DNA of 64,000 nt. Source: Oscillospiraceae bacterium (lineage in GTDB: Bacteria; Bacillota; Clostridia; Oscillospirales; Oscillospiraceae). Of this stretch, positions 10,127 to 20,180 are shown one piece after another; the first letter of the stretch is position 1; the number at the start of each line of letters is the position of its first letter. The notes beneath the pieces are model-generated. The model saw only the letters and a list, made by a program, of their open reading frames with translations, had not been told where the DNA came from and made no database searches. A program made the position numbers and the translations under genes. The stretch lies in the NCBI GenBank assembly GCA_022792945.1, contig JAAWBZ010000033.1:1-64000 (forward strand). The letters run 5' to 3'.

Positions 10127-11083
10127 ATGGAACTGGGCACCTATACTACCGCCCTGGGCGACCGCACGCTGGCCGAGGCCTGCGCGTTTCTGGCGGAGCG
10201 GGGCGTGACCCGGGTGGAGCTGGCCTGCGGCGGCTACCCCGGCCGCGCCCACTGCGACCCGGAGCAGCTGCTGGACAACGCCCCGGCGCAGCGGGCGCTG
10301 CTGGACCTGATCCACGGCCACGGCATGGAGATCAGCGCCCTCAGCTGCCACGGCAACGCCGTCCACCCAGACCCGGCGGAGGCCCGGCGCTTCGACCGGG
10401 ACTTCACCCGCGCCATCCTGCTGGCGCGGCAGCTGGGCGTGGAGGTGGTCAACAGCTTCTCCGGCTGTCCCGGCGGCGCGCCGGGGGACCGGACACCCAA
10501 CTGGACCGTCTGCTACTGGCCCGAGGACTTCTCCCGGACGCTCCGGTACCAGTGGGAGGACGTGCTGATCCCCTACTGGAAGGAGAAGGCCGCTTTCGCC
10601 CGGGACCAGGGCCGGAAAATCGCGCTGGAAATGCACCCGGGCTTCTGCGTCTACAACACCAGCACCCTTCTGCGCCTGCGGGAGGCGGCAGGACCGGAGA
10701 TCGGGGCCAACTTCGATCCCAGCCACCTGATCTGGCAGGGCATGGACCCCTGCGTCAGCATCCGGGCGCTGGGGCGGGCCGGGGCCATCTTCCACGTCCA
10801 CGCCAAGGACACCCGCATCGACCCGGAAAACTGCGCCCGCAACGGCGTGCTGGACGGCACCCACTACAGCCGGGAGCTGGAGCGCCCGTGGAACTTCCGC
10901 ACCGTGGGCTACGGCCACGGGGAGGAATACTGGCGGGCCATCCTCCTGGAGCTGCGGCGCAGCGGCTACGACGGCGCGGTGAGCATCGAGCACGAGGACC
11001 CGCTGATGTCCCGCCGGGAGGGGCTGGAGAAGGCCATCGCGTGCCTGCTGCCGCTCATCCTCCGGGACGCGCCCGGCAATTGA
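10127..11083 (+). CDS. Sugar phosphate isomerase/epimerase (TIM barrel)
   Basis: ANFDPSHLIWQGMDP and IFHVHAKDT motifs. Confidence 0.85.
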   Translation: MELGTYTTALGDRTLAEACAFLAERGVTRVELACGGYPGRAHCDPEQLLDNAPAQRALLDLIHGHGMEISALSCHGNAVHPDPAEARRFDRDFTRAILLARQLGVEVVNSFSGCPGGAPGDRTPNWTVCYWPEDFSRTLRYQWEDVLIPYWKEKAAFARDQGRKIALEMHPGFCVYNTSTLLRLREAAGPEIGANFDPSHLIWQGMDPCVSIRALGRAGAIFHVHAKDTRIDPENCARNGVLDGTHYSRELERPWNFRTVGYGHGEEYWRAILLELRRSGYDGAVSIEHEDPLMSRREGLEKAIACLLPLILRDAPGN

Positions 11084-11113
11084 CATTGGGCATGATATAG
11101 GAGATGACAGAAT

Positions 11114-12163
11114 ATGGAACACAAACTCGCGCTGATCGGCTTCGGCGGCATGGCCGGCTGGCATCACGACCTGATCGAGCGCATCGACGGCCTCACCGTC
11201 GCCGGCACCTGGGACATCCGCGAGGAGCGCCGCGCCCTGGCCCGGGAGAAGGGCCTGCGCGTCTACCGGAATTTTGAGGACCTGCTGGCCGACCCCGCCG
11301 CGGACCTGGCCCTGGTGGCCACGCCCAACGACCTGCACCGGCCCCTGGCCATCGCCGCCATGGAGGCGGGCAAGCACGTGGTCTCGGAGAAGCCCGTGAC
11401 CCTCTGCTCGGAGGACCTGCGGGCCATGACCGAGGCGTCCGAGCGCACCGGGCGGCTGTTCACCGTCCACCAGAACCGGCGGTGGGACGAGGATTTCCTG
11501 ACCATCCGTGAAATTCTCGCCGGCGGCAGGCTGGGGGAGGTGCACCGTATCGAGTCCCGGGTTCACGGCGCCCGCGGCATCCCCGGCGACTGGCGGCAGG
11601 AGCCGGAGCACGGCGGCGGCATGGTGCTGGACTGGGGCGTGCACCTGCTGGACCAGGCGCTGCAGCTCTTCCCCGGGGTGAAGCTCACCTCGGTCTACGC
11701 CAGCCTCACCCACGTCACCAATCAGCTGGTGGACGACGGCTTCTCCGCGGAGCTGGCCTTCGCCAACGGCGTGCGGATGCTGGTGGAGGTGGGTACCAGC
11801 AACTTCCTCGCCCTGCCCCGGTGGTACGTCCTGGGCCGCGACGGCTCGGCGCGGATCGCCGGCTGGGGCGCGGACGCGGAGATCGTCCGGGCTGTGGGCG
11901 AGAGCGAGCGGGATGTGGTCCCGGTGCGCACCGCCGCCGGCCTCACCAAAACCATGGCCCCCCGCCGGCCCGACAGCATCCGCAGCGAAACTGTCCCCGA
12001 GGTCAAAAGCGACATCCGCGAATTCTGGCAGAACGTCATGGCCGCTGTGGAGGGCCGCGAGGCGCCCCGCGTCCGGCTGGACGAGGCGGCCCGGGTCATG
12101 CGGCTGATGGAGGCCGTCTTTGCCTCGGACAGGGCCGGACAGGCCGTGGCCTTCGAGGCATAA
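11114..12163 (+). CDS. Gfo/Idh/MocA family oxidoreductase
   Basis: LALIGFGGMAGWH and EAGKHVVSEKPVTL motifs. Confidence 0.9.
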   Translation: MEHKLALIGFGGMAGWHHDLIERIDGLTVAGTWDIREERRALAREKGLRVYRNFEDLLADPAADLALVATPNDLHRPLAIAAMEAGKHVVSEKPVTLCSEDLRAMTEASERTGRLFTVHQNRRWDEDFLTIREILAGGRLGEVHRIESRVHGARGIPGDWRQEPEHGGGMVLDWGVHLLDQALQLFPGVKLTSVYASLTHVTNQLVDDGFSAELAFANGVRMLVEVGTSNFLALPRWYVLGRDGSARIAGWGADAEIVRAVGESERDVVPVRTAAGLTKTMAPRRPDSIRSETVPEVKSDIREFWQNVMAAVEGREAPRVRLDEAARVMRLMEAVFASDRAGQAVAFEA

Positions 12164-12174
12164 GAGGGAGCGCC

Positions 12175-12939
12175 ATGTACCGAGTTATGATCGTGGACGA
12201 CGAGCAGATGGTCCGCCAGGGCCTGCAGCGGCTCATCGACTGGGAGGCCTACGGCTTCCAGGTGGTCCAGACCGCCGCCAACGGCCAGGAGGCGCTGCAA
12301 TGGCAGCGCCGGCAGCACTTTGACCTGGTGGTGACCGACCTCAAGATGCCGCTGATGGACGGCGTGGAGCTGGTGCGGCAGCTGTCCCTGGCGGGGGAGA
12401 GGTGCCGGATCATCATTGTCAGCGCCTACGGGGAGTTCTCCTACGCCCAGGCGGTGATGCAGTACGGCGTGCAGTATTACCTGCTCAAGCCCATCAGTGA
12501 GGAGGTCCTCTGCGGCTACCTCAGCCGCATCGCCGAGGAGCTGGACGCCTGCGCCGAGCCTGAGCCGGCGCCCGACGCGCCCCAGGACAAGCGCTTCGAG
12601 CACCTCTACCGCCTCTCGGCCAACGGCGTCATCGCGGAGATCCTCCGCTACATCTCCGACCACTACAGCGAGCCGCTGACGCTGAACCTCCTGGCGCGGC
12701 TGTACAGCTTCAGCCCGGTGTATCTGGGGCGGCTGTTCAAGAAGGAGACCGGCGTCTCCTTCAACGAATACCTCAACAGCTTCCGCATCCGCGCGGCGGT
12801 GGAGTACCTGGACGCCGGGACGTACATGGTCTACGAGATCGCGGAGAAGGTGGGCTACCGCGACATCAACTACTTTTACAAGTGCTTCAAGGCCATCGCC
12901 GGGACCACCCCCGGCGAGTACAAAAACCGGAAAGGATAA
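12175..12939 (+). CDS. Response regulator with AraC-type HTH output (YesN-like)
   Basis: MYRVMIVDDEQMVRQGL receiver; C-terminal LGRLFKKETGVSFNEYLNSFRI AraC HTH. Confidence 0.93.
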   Translation: MYRVMIVDDEQMVRQGLQRLIDWEAYGFQVVQTAANGQEALQWQRRQHFDLVVTDLKMPLMDGVELVRQLSLAGERCRIIIVSAYGEFSYAQAVMQYGVQYYLLKPISEEVLCGYLSRIAEELDACAEPEPAPDAPQDKRFEHLYRLSANGVIAEILRYISDHYSEPLTLNLLARLYSFSPVYLGRLFKKETGVSFNEYLNSFRIRAAVEYLDAGTYMVYEIAEKVGYRDINYFYKCFKAIAGTTPGEYKNRKG

Positions 12940-12943
12940 CGCC

Positions 12944-14110
12944 ATGGCCAGAATCACTCAGCTGGACCCCAACCTCCGCCAGAGCGGCGGCGGCAGCGGC
13001 CCCATCCGCTATCTGCCCCTGGACGCCCCGGGCCTGCGGGTCACGGGGCTGCTGGGCTGGGAGGAGGAACAGGTCCTCCACCGCCTGCCCCGGGCCTATC
13101 GGGCGGTCTTTGAAACCGTCAACCCGGCCGTCGCCGCCCTGGGCCGCGACACCGCCGGCGGGCAGCTGTCCTTCCGCTCCGATACCAGAGCCCTCTGGCT
13201 GCGGGCGGAGCTGGAGGCCCCCGTGGAGCTGTGCCACATGACCGCCATCGGTCAGGGGGGCTTCGACTGCTACGCCGGGACGGACCGGCGGGACCTGGCC
13301 TTCGTGGGCGTGAGCAAGTTTCCCCCCGCGGCGCAGAGCTACCAGTGCGAGCTGGTTTCACATCAGGCCCTCCGCGCCCTGGACCGGGGCGCGCCGGGGC
13401 GGAAATTCCACGAGTTTACGGTCAATTTCCCGCTGTACTGCGGCGTCAGGCGCCTGGAGATCGGCGTGGACCCCGAGGCGGCGGTGCTGCCGCCGTCGCC
13501 CCCCGCGCAGCCGGGCAGCCTGGTGTTTTACGGCACCAGCATCACCCAGGGAGCCTGCGCCAGCCGCCCGGGGCTGAGCTATCCGGCGCTGCTGTCCCGG
13601 GCGCTGGGCCTGCCGGCCTACAACTTCGGCTTCTCCGGCAACGGCCTGGGGGAACCGGAGATGGCGGCGCTGCTGAGCGAGATCCGGGACCCCCTCCTCT
13701 ATATGATCGACTACGAGGCCAACGCCGGGGAGCGCGGCTGCCTGGAGGCGACGCTGGAGCCGCTGGTGCAGCGGCTGCGGGAGGCGCATCCGGAGACGCC
13801 GGTGCTGGTGGTGTCGAAGCCAGCGTCCCTCTTTGATGCCCTGGATCCGCGGAAGCGAGTCCAGTGGATGCACCTGCGGCGGTTTCAGCGGGAGACGGTG
13901 CGCCGGCTGTGCGCCGAGCTGGGGCGCGTGGCGTTCCTGGACGGCCAGACGCTGCTGCCCCAGGAGCCGTGGGACCTAACCGTCGATCTGGTGCACCCCA
14001 CGGACACCGGGTTCGCGGAGATGGCCCGGGGGATGCTGCCGGCGGTCCGTGAGCTGCTGGACGAGCAGCCGCTCTGCGCCCTGGCGAGGACCGCGGGCAC
14101 AAGCGGCTGA
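12944..14110 (+). CDS. SGNH/GDSL hydrolase family protein
   Basis: VFYGTSITQGACAS, NFGFSGNGL and VDLVHPTDTGF blocks. Confidence 0.85.
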   Translation: MARITQLDPNLRQSGGGSGPIRYLPLDAPGLRVTGLLGWEEEQVLHRLPRAYRAVFETVNPAVAALGRDTAGGQLSFRSDTRALWLRAELEAPVELCHMTAIGQGGFDCYAGTDRRDLAFVGVSKFPPAAQSYQCELVSHQALRALDRGAPGRKFHEFTVNFPLYCGVRRLEIGVDPEAAVLPPSPPAQPGSLVFYGTSITQGACASRPGLSYPALLSRALGLPAYNFGFSGNGLGEPEMAALLSEIRDPLLYMIDYEANAGERGCLEATLEPLVQRLREAHPETPVLVVSKPASLFDALDPRKRVQWMHLRRFQRETVRRLCAELGRVAFLDGQTLLPQEPWDLTVDLVHPTDTGFAEMARGMLPAVRELLDEQPLCALARTAGTSG

Positions 14111-14302
14111 ATATTCGGCATATTATACAAAATATTGCTGTTATTCTGCAATTTATGTGTTTTCTGAATTTTTCCTCGCTGTTCTGCGCTTTTATTTATT
14201 TGTTCATTGTATAAAATAAAGATCAGATTCGTCAATAACCCCTGCTTATCCGTGATAACGCTGATTTTTCCGAAATGGATTATCTTTTGCGCGAATTTGT
14301 GC

Positions 14303-14357
14303 TATAATTTTTGTGGATAAATCGAGTACAAATTTTTCGATTTACAAAAATTTGTAC
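14303..14357 (+). promoter_or_regulatory. Extended -10 promoter followed by a perfect palindrome
   Basis: TGCTATAAT with TATAAT at 14303-14308; GTACAAATTTTT (14326-14337) / AAAAATTTGTAC (14346-14357). Confidence 0.55.
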
Positions 14358-14391
14358 AGATTTGCGGCCTCCGGCCGCAGGAGGGGGCGGC

Positions 14392-14868
14392 GTGGTGGCG
14401 CATTCGAGGAAGAAACTGGATTTGACCGGACAGCAATTTGGCATGCTGACGGTGATGCACCCGGCGGAGAATATCGGAAAGCGGACCGCCTGGGTCTGCC
14501 ACTGTGACTGCGGGCGGGAGGCGGTGGTCAAGACGTGCCACCTGCGCTCCGGCCACACCACCAGCTGCCGCTGCCGCCGGGCCGCCGCCAGCGGCCGCCC
14601 GGATTTGAACTATATGGACGGCACCTGTGTGGAGATGCTGCGGGCCAAGACCGTCCGGCGCAACAACACCAGCGGCGTCCCGGGCGTTGATTGGCGGCAG
14701 TCCAAGCGTACATGGCGGGCGTCCATCTGCTTCAAGGGCAAGCGCTACTACCTGGGCAGCTACCAGGATTTTGACGACGCCGTGGATGCCCGCAAGCGCG
14801 CAGAGGCGGAGCTGCATGACGAGTTCGTGATGCAGTTCGACCGGGCGCGGGGCGGCAGGACCACCTGA
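14392..14868 (+). CDS. AP2-domain-like DNA-binding protein (phage/homing-endonuclease-type)
   Basis: Cys-rich CHCDCGREAVVKTCHLRSGHTTSCRC then NNTSGVPGVDWRQSKRTWRASICFKGKRYYLGSYQDFDDAVDARKRAE; GTG start after AGGAGG. Confidence 0.7.
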   Translation: MVAHSRKKLDLTGQQFGMLTVMHPAENIGKRTAWVCHCDCGREAVVKTCHLRSGHTTSCRCRRAAASGRPDLNYMDGTCVEMLRAKTVRRNNTSGVPGVDWRQSKRTWRASICFKGKRYYLGSYQDFDDAVDARKRAEAELHDEFVMQFDRARGGRTT

Positions 14869-14912
14869 GCCGCAAAAAAACGGGGATTTCTTGATTTTCC
14901 CGGAAATTTTCC

Positions 14913-14941
14913 TTGCAATTGGCGCGCGGTGGTGCTATAAT
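14913..14941 (+). promoter_or_regulatory. SigA-type promoter of the rimP-infB operon
   Basis: TTGCAA N17 TATAAT with TGC extension; leader hairpin about 14965-14995 follows. Confidence 0.65.
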
Positions 14942-15019
14942 AGGGAAGAATTAGGATGTTAACTTGACTGAGGCTGGGGATTCTCCCCAGTCTTTCTTGT
15001 TGGAAAGGCAGCTTTTACC

Positions 15020-15472
15020 ATGAAAATCACCGATCAGGTCCGCGCGTTTTCCCAGCCCATTGTGGAGCGGCTGGGCTGCACGCTGTGGGATGTGGAGTAC
15101 GTCCGCGAGGGGGGCGAATGGTTCCTCCGGCTCTATATCGACAAGGACGGCGGCGTGGATATCCAGGACTGCGAGGCCGTCTCCCGGGCCGTGGACCCGG
15201 TGCTGGATGAGGAGGACCCCATCCCCGGCAGCTACCACTTTGAGGTCAGCTCCGCCGGGCTGGAGCGGCCCCTCCGCCGCCAGGAGCACTTTGCCTGGGC
15301 CATGGGCAGGCGCGTGGCCGTGCGGCTCTACCGTCCGCGGGGCGGCGCGAAGGAGTTCGTGGGGACCCTCGCGGGCTTTGAAGACGGGCGCGTCACGCTG
15401 GAGACCCCCGCCGGGACACAGGTGTTTGAGAAAAGTGAGACCGCGCTGGTGCGGCTGTACGTGGAATTTTGA
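15020..15472 (+). CDS. rimP: Ribosome maturation factor RimP
   Basis: LYIDKDGGVDIQDCEAVSRAVDPVLDEED and SSAGLERPL; upstream of nusA. Confidence 0.95.
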   Translation: MKITDQVRAFSQPIVERLGCTLWDVEYVREGGEWFLRLYIDKDGGVDIQDCEAVSRAVDPVLDEEDPIPGSYHFEVSSAGLERPLRRQEHFAWAMGRRVAVRLYRPRGGAKEFVGTLAGFEDGRVTLETPAGTQVFEKSETALVRLYVEF

Positions 15473-15500
15473 CGGAACTTGGATACGAGGAGGAAGCAGT

Positions 15501-16712
15501 ATGAACGCCGAAATTTTTGAGGCTCTGGCGCAGCTGGAAAAGGAACGCGGTATCCCTCAGGCCTATATGCTGGAAAAGATCACCCAGGCGCTGGTGGCCG
15601 CTTACAAGAAGGATAAGGACGGCTACACTGACAACGTGTTCGTGGACCTGGGTGAGGGGACCATGCGGATGTACGTGCAGAAGGAAGTGGTGGACGACGT
15701 GTTCACCCCCGCCACGGAGATCGCCCTGGACGCCGCACGGAAGATCGACCCCCACGCCCAGCTGGGCGACCTGGTCAACGTGGACGTGGAGACCAAGAGC
15801 TTCGGTCGCATCGCTGCCCAGACCGCCAAGCAGGTCATCATCCAGGGCATCCGCGAGGCCGAGCGGGGCATGATCTTTGACAGCTTCTCCTCCAAGGAGC
15901 ATGAGATTCTCACCGGCACGGTCCTGCGGGTGGAGCCGCAGTCCGGCGACGCCATCATCCGCATCGGCTCCGGGTCCGACCGGACCGACGCGCTGCTCTC
16001 CGGGTCCGAGCAGGTCCGGGGCGAGCGCGTGACCGAGGGCGAGATCATCCGCGTCTATGTGGTGGAGGTCCGCCGCTCCAGCCGCGGGCCGCAGGTCATC
16101 GTGTCCCGGACCCATCCGGGCCTGGTCAAGCGCCTGTTCGAGCTGAACGTGCCGGAGATCGAGTCGGGCCTGGTGGAGGTCAAATCCATCGCCCGGGAGG
16201 CCGGCTCCCGTACCAAGCTGGCAGTGCATCCCACCCAGCCCGGCGTGGACGCCGTGGGCGCGTGCGTAGGCACCCGGGGCGGCCGCGTGAGCGCGGTGGT
16301 CGATGAGCTGCGGGGCGAGAAGATGGACATCGTTGTGTGGTCCGAGGACCCGGCGGCGTTTGTGGCCTCGGCCCTGTCCCCGGCGGACGTCATCAGCGTG
16401 ACGCCCATCCCGGGCGCCAAGGCCTGCCGCGTCATCGTCCCGGACGACCAGCTGTCCCTGGCCATCGGCAAGGAGGGCCAGAACGCCCGCCTGGCCGCCC
16501 GCCTCACCGGCTACAAGATCGACATCAAGCCCGAGTCCCAGGCTGCGGACCTGGAGCCAATCCCCGAGGCCGCGCCGGAGGAGCTGGAGGAGCCGGAGAC
16601 GGAGGCAGCTGAAATAACAGAGGAAATCCCAGAGGCGGAGGCCGGCGGGACGGAAGCGCCCGCCGTGGAAACAGAAGAAGAGAGTGAAGAGAGCGTCGAA
16701 GACGCCGAGTAA
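15501..16712 (+). CDS. nusA: Transcription termination/antitermination factor NusA
   Basis: S1 and KH motifs (VDAVGACVGTRGGRVSAVVDELRGEKMDIV; AIGKEGQNARLAARLTGYKIDI). Confidence 0.97.
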   Translation: MNAEIFEALAQLEKERGIPQAYMLEKITQALVAAYKKDKDGYTDNVFVDLGEGTMRMYVQKEVVDDVFTPATEIALDAARKIDPHAQLGDLVNVDVETKSFGRIAAQTAKQVIIQGIREAERGMIFDSFSSKEHEILTGTVLRVEPQSGDAIIRIGSGSDRTDALLSGSEQVRGERVTEGEIIRVYVVEVRRSSRGPQVIVSRTHPGLVKRLFELNVPEIESGLVEVKSIAREAGSRTKLAVHPTQPGVDAVGACVGTRGGRVSAVVDELRGEKMDIVVWSEDPAAFVASALSPADVISVTPIPGAKACRVIVPDDQLSLAIGKEGQNARLAARLTGYKIDIKPESQAADLEPIPEAAPEELEEPETEAAEITEEIPEAEAGGTEAPAVETEEESEESVEDAE

Positions 16713-16749
16713 GCTGCGTCTGCGGCCTGCTCCAAAGGAGGTATCAGCC

Positions 16750-17025
16750 GTGCCAAAAAAAATTCCCATGCGCCAATGTGTCGGCTGCCGGGAAATGAAG
16801 CCGAAGAAAGAGCTGGTCCGGGTGGTCAAGGCCCCCGACGGCGGCATCTCGGTGGACTTCCGCGGCAAGGCCCCGGGCCGCGGCGCCTACGTCTGCCCCA
16901 GCGGCGAATGCCTGAAGCGGGCGATCAAGTCCCGGGCGCTGGAGCGCGGCTTTGAGACCGTCATCCCGCAGGAGGTCTACGACCGCCTGCTGGAGCGAAT
17001 GGAGGCGGGTGCCGATGGGACCTGA
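16750..17025 (+). CDS. rnpM: YlxR family RNA-binding protein (RnpM)
   Basis: MRQCVGCREMKPKKELVRVV and PGRGAYVC motifs. Confidence 0.9.
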   Translation: MPKKIPMRQCVGCREMKPKKELVRVVKAPDGGISVDFRGKAPGRGAYVCPSGECLKRAIKSRALERGFETVIPQEVYDRLLERMEAGADGT

Positions 17026-17434
17026 GCGCGCGCTGAGCCTGCTGGCCCTGGCCCGGAAGGGCGGCAACATCCAGCTGGGCGAGGAAAGCACCGGCGCGGC
17101 CTGCCGCGCGGGGCACGCCCGGCTGATCCTGGTGGCCCAGGACGCGGCGGACAACGCCTTCCGGCGGGCCAGAAGCTTTTCCGGCGGCGGCCGGATCCCC
17201 TTCCTCCGCGTCCCCTTCGGCAAGGAGGCCCTGGGCCGCGCCTGCGGCCGCGCCGTGTGCGCCATGGCCGCCCTGACCGACGTCTCCCTGGCGCTGGCCT
17301 TCGTCAAGGCCCTGGAACAGCCCGAGCGGCACGAGGCGCTGCTCGCGGACCTGGAGACCAGGGTCCTGCGGGTCCAAAAGCGCCGCCAGGAGGAGCGGGC
17401 GCACCGCAACAACGTCAAACACGGAAAAAAGTAA
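17015..17434 (+). CDS. L7Ae-family ribosomal-protein-like YlxQ
   Basis: Position between rnpM and infB; LARKGGNIQLGEESTGAACRAGHARLILVAQDAADN. Confidence 0.88.
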   Translation: MGPERALSLLALARKGGNIQLGEESTGAACRAGHARLILVAQDAADNAFRRARSFSGGGRIPFLRVPFGKEALGRACGRAVCAMAALTDVSLALAFVKALEQPERHEALLADLETRVLRVQKRRQEERAHRNNVKHGKK

Positions 17435-17449
17435 CTCGGAGGTGGCTAT

Positions 17450-19786
17450 ATGAGTTTTATCAAATATCGGATCCACGAGGTCGCCAAGGACTTCGGAATG
17501 CCCACCAAGACCATGATGGAGCTGTTTGAATCCTTTTTCGGCAAGCCCAAGAATCATATGCAGGTGCTGGACGACCACCAGCTGAACGTGCTGTTCGACG
17601 TCATCACCCAGCGCAACCAGATCGGCTCCCTGGAGCAGGTCTTTGCCGCCGCGCCGGCCCCCAAGGCCAAGGAGGCCCCCAAGCCCGCCGGCGAGGCCCC
17701 GAAAAAGGACGCGGCCAAGCCCGCCCAGGAGGCCAAAAAGCAGGGCCAGAACGCCCAGCCGGCGGCGCAGAAGCCCCAGAAGCCGGCCCAGCCCGAGCGC
17801 AAGCGTGAGCGCCGCGTGGTGGATACCTCGGCGGTGACGGTGAACGCCTCCCGCTTCGACGACCGGGTGGACTCCCTGGTCTCCGAGCGGATGCAGAATG
17901 CCAAGGGCGGCAAGCAGCGCATCGGCGGCAAGCAGGGCGGCAATAATAAAAAGCGCGGCGGCAATTTCGGCAGCAAGCGCCGCAACGAGGAGCAGGAGAA
18001 AATGCGCCGGCTCCAGCTGGAGATCGCCAAGAAGGCCCCGCTGGTGGTCAAGATCCCTGACGAGATCACCGTGGGAGAACTGGCCAGCCGCATGAAAAAG
18101 ACCGCCGCTGAGGTCATCCGCCAGCTCATCAAGCTGGGCGTTATGGCCGCTGTGAACCAGACCATCGACTACGACACCGCCGCCCTGGTGGCCCTGGAGC
18201 TGGGCTGCAAGGTGGAGAAGGAAGTGGTGGTGACCATCGAGGAGCGTCTCATCGACGACCGCGAGGACACCGCCGAGGAGCTGCGCCCGAGAAGCCCCGT
18301 GGTGGTGGTCATGGGCCACGTGGACCACGGCAAGACCTCCCTGCTGGACGCCATCCGCAAGACCAACGTGGTCTCCGGCGAGGCCGGCGGCATCACGCAG
18401 CACATCGGCGCGTACCAGGTGGAGATCAACGGCCAGCCCATCACCTTCCTGGACACCCCGGGCCACGCGGCGTTCACCTCCATGCGCGCCCGCGGCGCCA
18501 TGTGCACCGATATCGCCATCCTGGTGGTGGCCGCCGACGACGGCATCATGCCCCAGACCGTCGAGGCCATCAACCACGCCAAGGCCGCCGGCATTCCCAT
18601 CATCGTGGCCATCAACAAGATGGATAAGCCCGAGGCCAACCCCGAGCGCATCAAGCAGCAGATCACCGAATACGAGCTGGTGCCCGAGGAGTGGGGCGGT
18701 GAGACCATCATGGTCCCCATCTCCGCCAAGAAGGGCGACGGTATCGACAGCCTTCTGGAGATGGTCCTCCTCACCGCTGAGATGCAGGAGCTCCGGGCCA
18801 ACCCAGACCGGCAGGCCAAGGGCGTGGTCATCGAGGCCCGCCTGGACAAGTCCCGCGGTCCCATCGCCACGCTGCTGGTGCAGAACGGCACGCTCCATCA
18901 GGGCGATATCATCATCGCCGGCACCGCCGTGGGCCGCGTGCGCGTGATGACCAACGACAAGGGCAAGGTGGTCAAGAGCGCCGCCCCGTCGGTCCCGGTG
19001 GAGATCACGGGCCTGGGCGAGGTTCCCGGCGCCGGCGATATCTTCAACGCCGTGGAGGACGAGCGCATGGCCCGCCAGCTGGTGGAGCAGCGCAAGAGCG
19101 AGGAGAAGGCCCGCGCCGCCAGGTCCGTGACCAAGGTCACCCTGGACGACCTCTTCGCCCAGATCCAGGAGGGCAACATGAAGGAGCTGAACATCATCGT
19201 CAAGGCCGATGTGCAGGGCTCCGCCGAGGCCGTCAAGGCCAGCCTCCTGAAGATCTCCAACGAGGAGGTCCGCGTCAAGGTCATCCATGCCGGCGTCGGC
19301 GCCATCAACGAGTCCGACGTCCTCCTGGCCTCCACCGCGGGCGCCATCATCGTCGGCTTCAACGTCCGGCCAGACGCGGCCGCCGCGGCCTCGGCCCAGC
19401 GGTCCAAGGTGGATATGCGGATGTACCGCGTCATCTACGACGCCATCAATGAGATCGAGGCCGCCATGAAGGGCATGCTGGACCCGAAGTTCCGCGAGGC
19501 CGTCATCGGCCACGCCGAGGTCCGCGTGACCTACAAGGTCTCCTCCGTGGGCACCGTGGCCGGCTGCTACGTCAAGGACGGCAGGATCACCCGGGACGCC
19601 CAGGTCCGCGTCCTGCGGGACAACATCGTCATCCACGAGGGCCAGCTGGGAAGCCTCCAGCGGTTCAAGGACTCGGTCAAGGAGGTGGCCGCCAACTACG
19701 AGTGCGGCATCTCCATTGACCGCTTCAACGATATCAAGGAGGGCGACGTATTCGAGTGCTTCGTCATGGAGCAGATCAAGGAATAA
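17450..19786 (+). CDS. infB: Translation initiation factor IF-2
   Basis: GTPase motifs [31 protein letters not shown]. Confidence 0.98.
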   Translation: MSFIKYRIHEVAKDFGMPTKTMMELFESFFGKPKNHMQVLDDHQLNVLFDVITQRNQIGSLEQVFAAAPAPKAKEAPKPAGEAPKKDAAKPAQEAKKQGQNAQPAAQKPQKPAQPERKRERRVVDTSAVTVNASRFDDRVDSLVSERMQNAKGGKQRIGGKQGGNNKKRGGNFGSKRRNEEQEKMRRLQLEIAKKAPLVVKIPDEITVGELASRMKKTAAEVIRQLIKLGVMAAVNQTIDYDTAALVALELGCKVEKEVVVTIEERLIDDREDTAEELRPRSPVVVVMGHVDHGKTSLLDAIRKTNVVSGEAGGITQHIGAYQVEINGQPITFLDTPGHAAFTSMRARGAMCTDIAILVVAADDGIMPQTVEAINHAKAAGIPIIVAINKMDKPEANPERIKQQITEYELVPEEWGGETIMVPISAKKGDGIDSLLEMVLLTAEMQELRANPDRQAKGVVIEARLDKSRGPIATLLVQNGTLHQGDIIIAGTAVGRVRVMTNDKGKVVKSAAPSVPVEITGLGEVPGAGDIFNAVEDERMARQLVEQRKSEEKARAARSVTKVTLDDLFAQIQEGNMKELNIIVKADVQGSAEAVKASLLKISNEEVRVKVIHAGVGAINESDVLLASTAGAIIVGFNVRPDAAAAASAQRSKVDMRMYRVIYDAINEIEAAMKGMLDPKFREAVIGHAEVRVTYKVSSVGTVAGCYVKDGRITRDAQVRVLRDNIVIHEGQLGSLQRFKDSVKEVAANYECGISIDRFNDIKEGDVFECFVMEQIKE

Positions 19787-19793
19787 ATTCCAA

Positions 19794-19825
19794 GGGGGCG
19801 GGCGTTTCGCCCGCCCCGCCGTTTT
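19794..19825 (+). terminator. GC-rich hairpin with T tract after infB
   Basis: GGGGCGGGCG TTT CGCCCGCCCC then gccgtttt. Confidence 0.6.
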
Positions 19826-19840
19826 GAAAGGAGGCACGTC

Positions 19841-20167
19841 ATGCGCCTGCGGCGCTATGAGGAGCTGGAGGACCACTGCGCCTATGAATTCGCCCCGGAG
19901 CATGTCTATCGGGGCCGGGAGCACTGGCAGCCGGAATACCGCTATCTCCCCTGGGAGGAATTCGGCCCGCTGGCCCAGGCGCTGCTCCAGATCATTCCAA
20001 ACTACAACGAGTACGGCCCGGAAAAACTGACTCTGAGCCAGTGGGACCGGGCGGAGGCCCAATGCTTGGGCCAACACCCAGAGGAACGGGCGTTTTTTGC
20101 GTCGGTCCGGCAGTGGCTGGACCGGGAAAACCGGGGTGCGGACACGTTCTGGATCCTGGGACCATAA
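19841..20167 (+). CDS. Hypothetical protein (108 aa) between infB and rbfA
   Basis: RBS-preceded ORF with unrecognised aromatic/acidic sequence. Confidence 0.75.
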   Translation: MRLRRYEELEDHCAYEFAPEHVYRGREHWQPEYRYLPWEEFGPLAQALLQIIPNYNEYGPEKLTLSQWDRAEAQCLGQHPEERAFFASVRQWLDRENRGADTFWILGP

Positions 20168-20180
20168 AAGGAGGGTTACG

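Noticed and set aside
8243-11713. 1156-aa minus-strand ORF
   Set aside because: Antisense to histidine kinase, isomerase and oxidoreductase genes; low-complexity His/Gln/Val-rich translation typical of high-GC antisense frames
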